A stretch of 64,000 nt of DNA, taken from assembly GCA_963970005.1 (NCBI GenBank), contig CAXAMN010027406.1, positions 483,220 through 547,219 on the forward strand, in the 5' to 3' direction. A program made the position numbers and the translations under genes. The DNA comes from Durusdinium trenchii. Lineage: Eukaryota; Sar; Dinophyceae; Suessiales; Symbiodiniaceae. Numbering within the stretch: position 1 is the stretch's first letter; each line of letters starts with the position of its first letter. The notes below the pieces were generated by a model that was not told the origin of the DNA, did no database searches, and was given only the letters and a program-made list of their open reading frames with translations. Positions 1-10,449 of the stretch are shown piece after piece.

Positions 1-69
1 CACAATCTTGACAGCAGCTGGAGGCGCCGGCTTCCCAGCCAGAGGCCGCACAGCAACCAGACGAGCCAT
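1..69 (-). CDS. 5' end of a minus-strand gene, cut by window edge
   Basis: An ATG at 69-67 on the minus strand opens a frame of 23 codons that runs out of the window without a stop. It begins MARLVAVRPLAGKPA and is rich in Ala, Pro, Val and basic residues with no acidic residue, which would suit an organelle targeting peptide, but the piece is too short to decide. An AG lies directly before the ATG (CTTAG then ATG), as expected for a splice or trans-splice acceptor next to a start codon. The gene diverges from the plus-strand exons further right. The product is unknown. Confidence 0.4.
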   Translation of the reverse strand, partial: MARLVAVRPLAGKPAPPAAVKIV

Positions 70-834
70 CTAAGCAAGTCAAACACTCAGACTACTGTAG
101 CTAGCACAGCTAGTATTTACATGGCGAGGGGTTGATTTTGAACCTGGCTAGCATTTGTTTCCTCAAGAAACTCCTGGTGTTTGCATGCGCTAGTTTCTTC
201 CGTTGAAGGCGATCTTACCTTCTGTTGTTCCTTGAAGATCGGAAGAGAATAATCTTTTGCACCTCCCAAAAAGGTTCAAGCAGTTGCGTTGGAAAACCAC
301 GTGTTCTTTGTTCGACCAGCACAGAGGGAGCAGTTCAATAGAGAACAGTTCTCAAACCGTTATGTTGGACCGTGGAACACGCTCGCAACATTCTGTCACT
401 CTTAGGCTGCCCCTGAGGCGCCCATGCTTGTGGAGGATGATGAGCTCCCATCTTTTGAGGCGGAGGGGCGGAGCGGTCTGTAAGTGGCGAGAAGGACTTG
501 TGTCATAGGATATGTCTCGACAGGAACATCGAGGAAAAACCTTTGTTTGGACAGGCCACATCCATTGGTTCTGTTGATTTTTCAGTAGAAAGCTCTAGGA
601 GTGTTTGGCTGCTATTGGTTGCTTCCAGAGTTGTCGGAGCTGTGGTTCAGGGGATTGGTCGCAACATGAAAGACACATAACTCATACCTTATTAGCCATA
701 GATGTTTGGGGTTAAGCGCTCAGTTGTTCTGAACCCTGAGGACTTGATCCTTTGTAGGGCAGAAAAGTGATTTTGGATGTTTCGGGAGAGGCATCGGGAG
801 AGCGACGCCAAAAGGATGAGAGTGGCAAGTGATT

Positions 835-1090
835 CCAACCTACAAGCAATGGCCTCCAACCTAGTAGCGCTGGCCTCCAACCTACAAGTAATGCCTCCAA
901 CCTATGAGCGCTGGCCTCACTCCAATACTAGCGACGCTAGCGATGGCCTCCAACCTAATAGCGATGACCTCCAACCTACTAGCGATGACCCCTAACCTAC
1001 AAGCGATGGCCTCCAACCTAACAGCGATTGCGTCAAACCTACTAGCGCTGGCCTCCGACCTACAAGTAAATTTAAGTAATGCCTCCAACC
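835..1090. repeat. 21-bp minisatellite, array 1
   Basis: Imperfect tandem units of about 21 bp, of the form GGCCTCCAACCTACTAGCGAT, with variants such as CTACAAGCA and CTAACAGCG. Because 21 is a multiple of three, frames stay open across the array on both strands and translate as ASNLLAM-like heptads; I regard these frames as artefacts. The same unit forms a larger array at 3222-3918. Confidence 0.9.
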
Positions 1091-1373
1091 CGTGAAATTT
1101 TAGTCGCTTGCGCACTTGACTGTTGTGGTTTTGTTTGTATTGGTGTTGCGATTTTCAGAAGATTTATGGCGCATTTAAGCAAGCAAGTCGGAAGACAGGG
1201 TGTCCGTGAGTGATTCATTGGTCGTCTTCTTTTGCATCCATGGCTCCAAAGACACGGAGAGACATAAAACGATTTCCAGTCCTGGTTGCACGCGTACACT
1301 ACACAAACAACACACCCACGCCGAAGCATTTGAGTTTGCGTGGCAGAAGTGTGCTTTGAAAGGCAATCAAAAC

Positions 1374-1880
1374 GTGTGTGCGTGTGTCACACTCCGTCCC
1401 AAGGAGCTCTTTTTATATGCAGGGGGCCAGGCCTGTCACATCCAACCTGGCCCAACGAAGCTAGGATGTGACACGGGAAGCACCAAGGGACGCCTTGGTG
1501 TGCACCTGCAATTGAAACTTTTGGCCAAGCTTTTTCACTCCTCGGGCTTGCTTCCATGGTAGTTATGCACGCTATCCCCCAAAACAGGTTTCCTTGCACG
1601 GAGTTCATTCAGTCTGCTAAGTAATCAGTAACTAGTTTTCGGCAGCCACGCGTCAACTTTTGCTCAAAAACCTTCAAGTACTCTGACTTTTCGCATTTCG
1701 GTTTACTCTTTCCTTTCCTAGGTCCTAGGTCTGCTAAGCATTCAGTAACTAGTGTTCTGCAGCCACGCGTTAACTTTTGTTCAAACACCTTCAAGTTTTC
1801 GGACGCTTCACCTTGCCGTTGAACGATTTCCTTTACTCGTGGAATTGAGTTAACTGCAAACCAATTGTCTAAGTGTGTGC
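1374..1880. repeat. Long direct repeat, copy A
   Basis: A module starting in a GT microsatellite (GTGTGTCACACTCCGTCCC) and ending in another (TCTAAGTGTGTG). It recurs at 2463-2946 with scattered substitutions; copy A has an extra block of about 40 bp near 1443-1475. Inside it is an imperfect tandem duplication with a period near 116 bp: CTGCTAAG, CAGTAACTAGT, GCAGCCACGCGT and AACTTTTG recur in order from about 1615 and from about 1731. No coding potential is convincing. It may be a non-autonomous element or a segmental duplication bounded by GT repeats. Confidence 0.85.
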
Positions 1881-2462
1881 CGCTCTGTCGTCCCACTGGG
1901 TGCAGAGTGTGATCCCCGTCACTGGGGCGCTGAGTTCATCGTGGATCGCAAATTGGTTTAGCGTCTTGAGTTCGTGGATTATGGTTTCCTGATGTTTTTC
2001 ACCCAATGATTTTCCTGATTCAATGCTGCCGAGTTGACGGAAGTTCCACGCCGCCGGGCTTACGGTCACATATATATATATATGTGTGTCACACACACAC
2101 ACATCCACGCACCCCCCCACCTTGCACCCGAATTCACTCCTTTATCCCACCCGCTATCTAGGGTAACAGAAGGAAATGGTACTCGACACACTTGTGCGTC
2201 GGTGCCTTTCCTTCTGTTTCCCCTGTCCTACTCCTATCTACCCGGGCGGTTTAAGACTAATGTCCCGCTCGCTAACTAGTGTATTTAATTCATGCGGCTA
2301 AGTCGTCAGTAACTAGAAGGTTTCGCAACTAGTGGGCCTCGTAACTATACCTATCTTTCTCTTTTGCCCTTTTCGTTTCTCTTTCTGTCTTTTCTGGTTC
2401 TTTCTTTCTAAGGCTTTTTGGGTGGTTAGTAAATTTTCCTCTCGAGCGCCGATATCGGCGCT

Positions 2463-2946
2463 CTGTGTGTGTGTGTGTCACACTCCGTCCCAAGGAGTTC
2501 TTGTTATATGCAGGGGGGCCAGGCCTGTCACATCCAGGGGAAGCACCAAGGGACGCCTTGGTGTGCACCTGCAATTGAAACTTTTGGCCAAGCTTTTTCA
2601 CTCCTCGGGTTTGCTTCCATGGTGGTTATGCACGCTATCCCCCAAAACAGGTTTGCTTGCACGGCGTTCATTCAGTCTGCTAAGTAATCAGTAACCAGTT
2701 TTCGGCAGCCACACGTCAACTTTGTTCAAAAACCTTCAAGTACTCTGACTTTTCACCTGTCGGTTCACTCTTTCCTTTCCTAGGGCCTAGGTCTGCTAAG
2801 TATTCAGCAATAAGTGTTCTGCAGTCACGCGTTAACTTTTGTTCAAACACCTTTAAGTTTTCGGACGCTTCACCTTGCCGTTGAACCATTCCTTTACTCG
2901 TGGAATTGAGTTAACTGCAAACAAATTGTCTAAGTGTGTGTGTGTG
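2463..2946. repeat. Long direct repeat, copy B
   Basis: Second copy of the 1374-1880 module in the same orientation, again bounded by GT repeats at both ends. Relative to copy A it lacks the stretch that contains AACCTGGCCCAACGAAGC. About 580 bp of different sequence separates the copies, including a related fragment at about 2295-2350 (GTCAGTAACTAG). Confidence 0.85.
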
Positions 2947-3029
2947 TGGGGGGGGTAGAGAAGTTGACCGTGTCCAACCGGGCAACCTATTCAGCACTTC
3001 GAAGTCACACTGTATGGTTGGCAACTGCA

Positions 3030-3080
3030 ACCCCCCCCACCCCACCCCACCCCACCCCCCCACCCCCCACCCCAACCCAC
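3030..3080. repeat. C-rich tract, possible G-quadruplex on the minus strand
   Basis: About 50 bp of runs of four to eight C separated by single A. The minus strand therefore has many closely spaced G4 runs, the pattern needed for G-quadruplexes. It lies between the copy-B repeat and the second minisatellite array. A regulatory role is not shown. Confidence 0.6.
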
Positions 3081-3221
3081 TCATTAGTTTCATGTGGGGT
3101 AGGCCCCACCCCGGAGCTAGGAAGCAGGTCAGTGCACAACTGATTGATGCCCAGCGCGCAAGTGATGTCCAGTGCGCAAGTGAAGTAAATTCCCAGCGCG
3201 CAAGTGATTGCCCGGTCTAGG

Positions 3222-3918
3222 GATGGCCTCCAACCTACAAGTGATGCCTCCAACCTAATAGCGCTGGCCTCCAACCTACGAGAGTTTGCCTCCAAGCGCG
3301 AAGCAATGGCCTCCAATCAGCCGCCAACCTAATCGCGATGACCTCCAACCTACTAGCGATGTCGTCCAACCTACTAGTAGTGGCCTCCAACCTACAAGCA
3401 CTGGCCTCCAACCTACAAGCACTGGCCTCCAACCAACTAGCGATGGCATCCAACCTACTAGTGATGGCCTCCAACCTACAAGCCAGCCCTGGCGTCCAAC
3501 CTACTAGCGACGGCCTCCACCCTAGATGGCCTCCAACCTACAAGCACTGGCCTCCAACCTAAAAGCGCTGGCCTCCAACCTACTAGCGATGGCCTCCAAC
3601 CTACAATTGCCTCCAACCTAATAGCGCTGGCCTCCACCCTACTAGCGATGGCCTCCAAGCACTGGCCTTTAACCTAACAGCGATGGCCTCCAACCTCCCA
3701 GCGATGGCCTCCAACCTACAAGCACTGGCCTTCAACCGAACAGCGATGGCCTCCAACCTACTAGCGATGGCCTCCAACCTACAAGCACTGGCCTTCAACC
3801 TAACAGCGCTGGCCTCCAATCTACTAGCGATGGCCTCCACCCTACAAGCACTGGCCTTCAACCTAACAGCGATGGCCTCCAACCTACTAGCGATGGCCTC
3901 CAACCTAGTTCCAATTGA
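3222..3918. repeat. 21-bp minisatellite, array 2, with a 63-bp higher-order unit
   Basis: About 33 imperfect units of the 21-bp repeat seen at 835-1090. From about 3718 the units are organised in threes: ACAAGCACTGGCCTTC starts at 3718, 3781 and 3844, a 63-bp higher-order period. Short interruptions occur near 3480-3530 and 3605. Overlapping open frames on both strands follow from the period being a multiple of three and are not evidence of a protein. Confidence 0.92.
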
Positions 3919-4358
3919 TTGCAACATTTGTGAAGCCTAAGACTGGCAGATTTACTTCACCAGAGTTGAGGCCGCGATTGCTGCGCCTCCCGTGGAAGTC
4001 GCAGTGAGGGACCCTGTGGGGCAGCGACGGTTCGTTGTTTGGAAGGGGTGGAGGAGTTTTGCAGGGTTTCGCTTGGATTGTTGGATATCATGTTGCGAAC
4101 ATATGCCCGCTAAACGCGGCTAAGCAGCAAGGTTGCCTTAAATATGTAGAATGTTAACTATTATATATGTGTGTGCTGAGTGGTCTCAAGTGTGGAAAGA
4201 TCTGGTGCAGTTCCACAGAGGGACTTGACTCATCAAATGTTGCAAGGGTTCATGTGGAAAATCTTGGGGAGGACCTCAACAAGAAAGCCATCAAGGTGGT
4301 TGAACACTCGCACATTTGGTCGGCCATTCTGCTCATTCCAGAAAAACTCATGCTTTAG

Positions 4359-4457
4359 CCGGACCTCGCCGACCGCAATGAGGCGTCTGAGGTGGCGTCC
4401 GAGGCCAGAAGCTCAGTTGACCCAGAAGTGACAGAAGTGGCGACCAGAGAAGAATGA
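4359..4457 (+). CDS. Terminal exon of an unidentified plus-strand gene
   Basis: After a TTTAG acceptor at 4354-4358 a frame of 32 codons begins PDLADRNEASEVASEARSS and ends at TGA 4455-4457. It is acidic and rich in Ala, Glu, Ser and Val, unlike the other two frames, and suits a disordered C-terminal tail. Upstream, 3967-4130 (AAIAAPPVEVAVRDPVGQRR) and 4167-4358 also read like protein and could be earlier exons, but I could not place their junctions. No family is recognisable. Confidence 0.35.
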   Translation, partial: PDLADRNEASEVASEARSSVDPEVTEVATREE

Positions 4458-4896
4458 ACACATGTGTTGCAGGTTGGATTTTCACATCCAGAATTCAACC
4501 TCTGAAGATAGCCAGCTGGAATCCTGATAAAGGTTGCTTTGTGGTATGTTGTTTCTCTCGTCCGTTTGTCCAAGGTGAAGACCTTTGAAGCCCAAAATGT
4601 ATCACATTATTTCATCCATGTGCACACTTCTTTGTAACAGCACAACAATACTATTGGGGAGGAACATCTTGCAATTTTTAATTCAGCAAGATATCACTCT
4701 TGCACAAAGAGTACATTGTTTTGGACCAGAGTACTCAGCAATGCTCAGCAACTAGTTCAGCAACTCTGTTTGGTTGCAGTTGACCACAGAGTATCTCAGA
4801 CTGCTGAGACCCGCGGGTCGCATCAGTTCTTCAAATCCTGGACCCATCCACCATGGCCGCCTTGATCGCTCCACTGGGTTTCACGAAACCGCTGTG

Positions 4897-6566
4897 ATGA
4901 TCCGCGAGGAGATGGTGGAGGGCCTGGGTGGCCTGGTGGGCCATGAGCAACTGCTCAGCCTTCAACAGCAACAGCATCGTGGGGCAAAGTTTAAGCGATT
5001 TCATATGATATATAGCTTAAATGTTAGCGTAAACATGCGTAAACTCACTCACGTCCCCAAACTGTTTTACTGGTGTATGATCAGCCAAGGCATTCGTTGA
5101 TGCTGGAGCAAAAGGAGGCAGAGATTGCTCACTTGAAGGCCCGCTTGGTGGCTTCAGAGAAGCAGCTGCCCCCACAAGAAGGTCTGCAGGCAGCTCTGGA
5201 AACGAAGGATGAAGAATGCGCGTTGATGATGGCGGCCAAGCACAAGGAATTGGAGTTCCTCGCCAGCTTGCTACAAATGCGTGAGCAACAGATTGAGGAG
5301 CTGCAACAAGTGCCCCAAAGCAGGTCACTGGGCAGCAACTCTCCATATTATCAAGGAAGCCAGCTGGAGGAAGCAGTGGCAATTCGTTGATTCGTGCGTC
5401 ACCGTGTAAAGACGAACACAAACGAACACAATCTATCATTAGACCCCTTAGCGAACCGTTGCGAAGTGTTTTCCTGAGCTCATTCACCGCAACCAGCAGT
5501 CGTGGCTTCCCACCCTTCAATCAACTTCGGATCGAAATCGATTGAACTCCCAGGAGGCCCAGCTCAACCAGCAGGTGCTCCGTGAGCTTCAACGTTTGCG
5601 CTTGCGCATGGAGGACTTGGAGGCTTTGGTCACCGAGCAACAGGACCGGTGCAGCACCTTGGCTGAGCAGTTGCAGCGCAAAGCCGAACATGTGGAGGCT
5701 GGAGACTCGAGTCTGCAAGAAACGTGTGAAGCATGCAATGCTTCAAACACATACAACTCTAAGAGCTGGGTGAGTGGAGAAGGGGTGACATGTGTTTGTG
5801 AACTAGTACTAGACTAGTACACGAGAAGACTTTGTCAACATAGTCAGACCCCCGAAAGCTCGGACCAACAGCGATGCTGCGTGTGAAGGTCTTGGAACAA
5901 GAGATCCGCTCCCTGCGAGCTGATGCTTGGGGCGAGGCGCCACTGGAGGAAGCTCGACATGGGTTGAATGACCCGATGAATGGAGACAGAGAGACGCCGA
6001 GTCGGATGGAGATCTTCCCGAGCCCTTCGAACCCTTCACCCGCTTCCCAGGCGGAGTCTTATTGCGCGGCCGTCCGACGGGAACATGAGCTGGAAGGTGC
6101 CCAGAGCACGGGAAGACAGTCCCAGGAGCTACTTCGTGAGATGCGGAGGCTCAGACAACAGATGAACGAACTCGAGAAAGTCGCCGCTGGCCGTGAACAT
6201 CCGGAAACCTCGTTTGGTGAGGGGGTCCTATCACCTCAAAACGCAGAGCCACAAGCTATCAATCCAGCTCCCACGTCCTTGAAGCGACTCCCTAAGACGT
6301 CTCTGTCAGAGGATCCTTTGTCAGGCTGGGAGTATCGCGCCAAGCCGGATGATCCTGTGGATGCAGCGGTCGCCGAGCTTGTGAACAGTCGATATCGTGC
6401 CTGGCGAGCTCTTCTGTGTCGCTTGGAGCAGGGTGTCTACCTTTGTGGCACTCGAAGGGTTCGGATACGTGTAGACGAAGCACGAAGACGCCTGGAGGCG
6501 TCTGAGGATGGACTGGCATGGTCGGACTTGACACAGATCATGACAGGCCTCACCAGCGGGCTGTGA
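4897..6566 (+). CDS. Four-exon coiled-coil protein
   Basis: Exon 1 contains an ATG at 4897 and ends at 4988; exons 2-4 are 5090-5375, 5554-5769 and 5859-6566 (TGA). The junctions GTTTAAG/AAG, GTGGCA/CAG and GTGAGT/AAG keep one frame and give 433 residues from that ATG. Exons 1-3 and the first part of exon 4 have Leu, Glu, Gln and Arg in heptad spacing (QEGLQAALETKDEE, LRELQRLRLRMEDLE), a long parallel coiled coil. The middle of exon 4 is Pro/Ser-rich; the end is a mixed alpha-helical region (RYRAWRALLCRLEQG, RRVRIRVDEARRRLEA). A structural, centrosomal or flagellar scaffold would fit, but no family can be named. The start is uncertain because the frame is open back to 4774. Evidence for the exon set is strong because every junction preserves phase. 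Confidence 0.7.
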
Positions 6567-7587
6567 GGCATATTGTCGCAGCATGTGGGATGTGGATAGG
6601 GAGTTGAACTGCCAGGTTGTTTGGGTAGCGTTTCCTTGTTGAAGACTGAAGTAAGTGGAGGAGATATTCGTACTATGACTCCGGAATATTCTGGTGCAAC
6701 ACAGCTCCACTCACCTCCCAACAGGCTTCCGCGAAGCATGGAGCTTTCAACTTCCATCCATTCCACTTAGATCTGCGGCTCCGTACCATAGTTTGGCTTG
6801 AAGTTTCACCTCTACAATGCGATAATGTCATGCTGCTGTCGATGGCTTGCCTGAGAGGTTCGTGCTGCTGATGGGCAATGCCTTGCACCACCAAATATGA
6901 GTGTCGGAGAAAATTCAAGAAGGGCGCCAATTGCATCCAATTGCCATTGATACCTCCCTTATGTATCCTCACGTTAACATGTGATAACAACTATATATTT
7001 ATGTGCCGTTGTTGCATTACGAGGTGCCATGTGCGGCCTTTGAGAGAAACCTGGTCGTTTGTGCACGACCCTGTTCATCAGCATGGATGGTCTCCAAGCA
7101 GCCTCAATGCACAGGAAACAGTCAGAAAAGGAGGTTTTACAGCGATGAGTTTGCTGCCAGATCTAAGTGACGCTCAAGTGGATCGACCGAACAGTGAATC
7201 CATGTGAAATTTCTTCAAACACAATGGATTTGGTGCAACTGTCAACTGTTTATTCAGGCATCACCACTTGTAAATCCATTGGATAATTGCTTTGTTACAG
7301 CACTTAGTTTTGACACTTGAAGAGTAGAAAAGGCGAGGCCTCCAGCTTCAAGGGAAACTGACGGGCAGATGTTCCAACTCTCTTTGGACCTGCTTTGGAT
7401 CAATGTGTGTGTACAAAGGCCTGTCAAGTATTGCAAGATAAGATCCCATCCTACTAGCCTACGATACTTCCCAGTCTGAAACATCCTCAAATGCAACAGT
7501 CAAACAAACAACATGCACTTCTGTATGCCCAAAACATCCCAAAGGTGGTTTCTGAAGACTTTTGACATAGATGAGACATTCAGTGGT

Positions 7588-8945
7588 CAGGTCCAATTCG
7601 TGTCAAACCTCGGCTGCTCAAGGCTTCAGCCTCTGAGAAGCCGAAGCTGCCCGAGAAGTCCGAGAAGGTGACGAGATCCGGCGACGAGATCCAGTCGACC
7701 AGTCGAACAGATCCCTGCGTCGCTCCGTTCGGCCCTTGGCTCCGTTCGTCGTAAGGCCAGGAGCCCCGTTCGGTTCGCGTCCGAACGCTCTGTTCGTAGC
7801 GATGCCAGGAGCCATTATATTGTCTCCTTTGATCTCCTTTCATACTGTCTCAGACTCCAAGGGGCTGGGGACCAGCGGGTCGATGGTAGTGTGGACACCG
7901 GCCAGGCCCAGACGAAGCGGAAGATGGAACCCATCCCCCTCGCGCAGCTCGCCCAGGCCGGTTCTGTCGGGAAGGAGCCAATCCCTTTTGGGCGGTGCAT
8001 TTCGAGGTCAAGCTGACAGATCTCAGCCTCGCTTGGTGATGTTTCATTGAGGGGTTTTATGTTTGGGAAGGTACGCTTGGTTTGGAATGACGAGATGTGG
8101 AAGTGGAGCAGTTCACTCAGGCTGCACGTCCACTTCACGAAACTCTAGTTGAAGATACTTGTAGTTGAAGCTCCTTCAACTGGTATAGATTAGGTGTAGC
8201 ACTTCTGTGGGTGTGCAACTCGGTCCTGGTGCTTGGTCGCTTTGACTGGGGCAGCTGCATATGATTTGTCCTATCCATTTGGCACCCCGGGATAGCTGCC
8301 AGACCATGGCTGAGCAACGAGCCAAGATGAGTCGAGGAGATGGTGGAAGTGTGGGGCCCCAGGTCACTCAGGCTGATGGAGTGAGAATCTGAAGCTTTGA
8401 AAAGGGCCGTTGGTATTCTAATTCAAATTAATTCAATTCTAATTCAATGAGCTTTTTGTTCCTAATAGCTTCTTGTTCCTAGTAGTGCGGCCAGGAGCCC
8501 CTAGTAGTGTCCTTGCTCCTAGTAGCGATGCCAGGAGCCCCTAGTAGCTTCTTGTTCCTAGTAGTATGTTGTTGTGTTCCACCCGTTGGCCCAAAACATC
8601 CCAAAACATTGCGGCGACACTTTCTTTGGGAAGATGACGTTAGTTCCTGGTTGTTTTGTGAATAATATGTGTGATTGATGAAGCTCCTCGACCATTTGCG
8701 ATCACGGGATAGAATGATAGAATAGAACCGGATTTGACACCAAGAGATCAATGCATTGTATTCCTGTGGCAGCCAAGGCTCCAATGGGGTCTCATGGGCT
8801 TCAATGGAGTCTCCAATGGAGTCTCGCCTCATCGCATGTGCGTCCTGAGGCGCTGCACCGGTGCTGGCGAAAAAGATGCCAACCCCGCCGCCCAAGGCTC
8901 CGATCTCCAATCGGACAAGGAAGACATTGACTGGACAAGGAGAAA
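7588..8945 (+). CDS. Probable plus-strand exons of an unidentified basic, disordered protein
   Basis: Four pieces read like protein on the plus strand. About 7588-7667 (KASASEKPKLPEKSEK) ends at a GTGACG donor. About 7855-8014 contains TGQAQTKRKMEPIPLAQLAQ. 8303-8380 is preceded by a CCAG acceptor, contains MAEQRAKMSRGDGG and ends at GTGAGA. About 8855-8945 contains KKMPTPPPKAPISNRTRKT. Their composition (Lys, Pro, Ser, Gln) suggests a nuclear or cytoskeletal disordered protein. I could not join all phases, so they may belong to more than one gene. They share strand with the coiled-coil gene just upstream. Confidence 0.35.
7731..7815. repeat. Dispersed GTAGCGATGCCAGGAGC repeat, locus 1
   Basis: Contains the 17-mer GTAGCGATGCCAGGAGC at 7797 and a degenerate copy (CGTAAGGCCAGGAGCC) about 50 bp earlier. 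The same 17-mer occurs at 8522 and a related form at about 50432. It looks like a short dispersed or tandem motif. Confidence 0.6.
8462..8575. repeat. Short tandem repeat with CCTAGTAG and GCCAGGAGC, locus 2
   Basis: Alternating units of the type CTTGTTCCTAGTAG and GCCAGGAGCCCCTAGTAG, three to four copies, with the exact 17-mer found at 7797. It lies in a probable intron or intergenic space. Confidence 0.75.
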
Positions 8946-9389
8946 AACTCACCACAATGAGACTGGACTCTCGAGATGCAGCCAACATATCATGAGAGGC
9001 TGTGGGGATGTCATAGGAAGAGCAGCTTGTTGTTGAAAGTTTTGTGAACAAGAGGAGTACAGGAGTGTGTCAATTCCAAAATATGGATTGGAGAGGAGAG
9101 TTAGATAGACATCACAATTATCTGCATGCGTTTGAGTTTTGGCAGTTGTTTGACTTGTTCATCAACCATTTTGCTGTTGGATGCATCATACAATACACCA
9201 TTCTACAATAGATCCAGTGTCTCTCCTGCTGACGGATTTCAATTTACAAAACCATCACAATCATCGAAGTCCAACCGATTCGGTTGCAACACAATCATAA
9301 TTGGAATTGACCAATATGATTGCGGATCTATCCAAGGTATCAGTCATTGGCAGGTGGTCGTCGACCTGGAGGATGCCGATTCATGATGA

Positions 9390-10440
9390 AAGATTAATCT
9401 TGATCGTTTGATCTTGGTCAAATACCAAATCAAATTGAATTAATTAATATTGAATATTTTGGTTTATTTATTATATACATATTGAATTTTAGATATTTTC
9501 CGAATATTGGATTGGAATTTCATCGATTTTTTGTTATGTATAGACGCAAAATATATTATAAAAAAATTATGTATAAATATTTGATTGTATATGGGAATAG
9601 ATTTAATAATTATATGGATATAGATAAAATTAAAAATAGAAATTAATGATTTGGAAAGGATATAATATAAGAAATTAATATTGATATTAATATATGAACA
9701 AATATATTATATATTAATCTAAAATATTTAATGGATATTTAGAAATATATTAAATTATTTAATGGAAATAATTTAGGAATAGGATTTCGAAAATTAATAT
9801 ACAATATAAAAATAATATGATTTAGAAATGGTTTTGATGAATTTTATAATGGATATGGAAAATAATGATTGAATAAATATATTTATATTTTTTGAATTTT
9901 ATGTATTAATTGAATTTTAAGAAAATTATAAAGATTAGATTATATATGAAGATATTTTTAAAATATATTATGGTATTTTAAAATAAAAAATATTTTTATA
10001 TCGATTATTTTCTTAAAATTAAAATATCTATTTTCTTTTTTCGTTATTTTTTAAAGATATTTTATTATATATGTTTTTTATTTTTTAATTTCGATCGGAA
10101 ACCCGCTTGTTTTGGTATATATTTATTATGAGGGGAATCATTTATTTGCATGATTTATATTAGGTTACGTTGTATTTGGACATATCGTTTTATATCGTTC
10201 GTTGGATTGTGTAGCGAATTTTATTGTATTGGATTTGATTTGCAGATAATTTTGATTCATGGTGGGATCGTAGAACGATTGCTTTGGACCCAAACCCACT
10301 AGATTAAATCAGTTGGTTTTGCATAGCAATCTTTGAATTCGAGCACGCCTTGGCTAGAGATTTTATCTTGACACCGACCGGATTCGACCATCGCAGACAA
10401 TATATCGATTGACGACATATTATTTACCGACCTCTTGGAC
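9390..10440. other. AT-rich island, left block, no gene
   Basis: From about 9390 the base composition drops abruptly to almost pure A and T with no usable frame. In the first 600 bp the few GC pairs are mostly G on this strand (for example 9541-9720). It grades into more balanced sequence after about 10090. Nothing else is recognisable. Confidence 0.85.
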
Positions 10441-10449
10441 ACCTGTTAG

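Noticed and set aside
1374-3918. CRISPR-like array of direct repeats
   Set aside because: Units are contiguous minisatellite copies without unique spacers, and the setting is eukaryotic.
3235-3927. Long frames on both strands across the minisatellite as proteins
   Set aside because: The 21-bp period keeps every frame open; no splice or start context.
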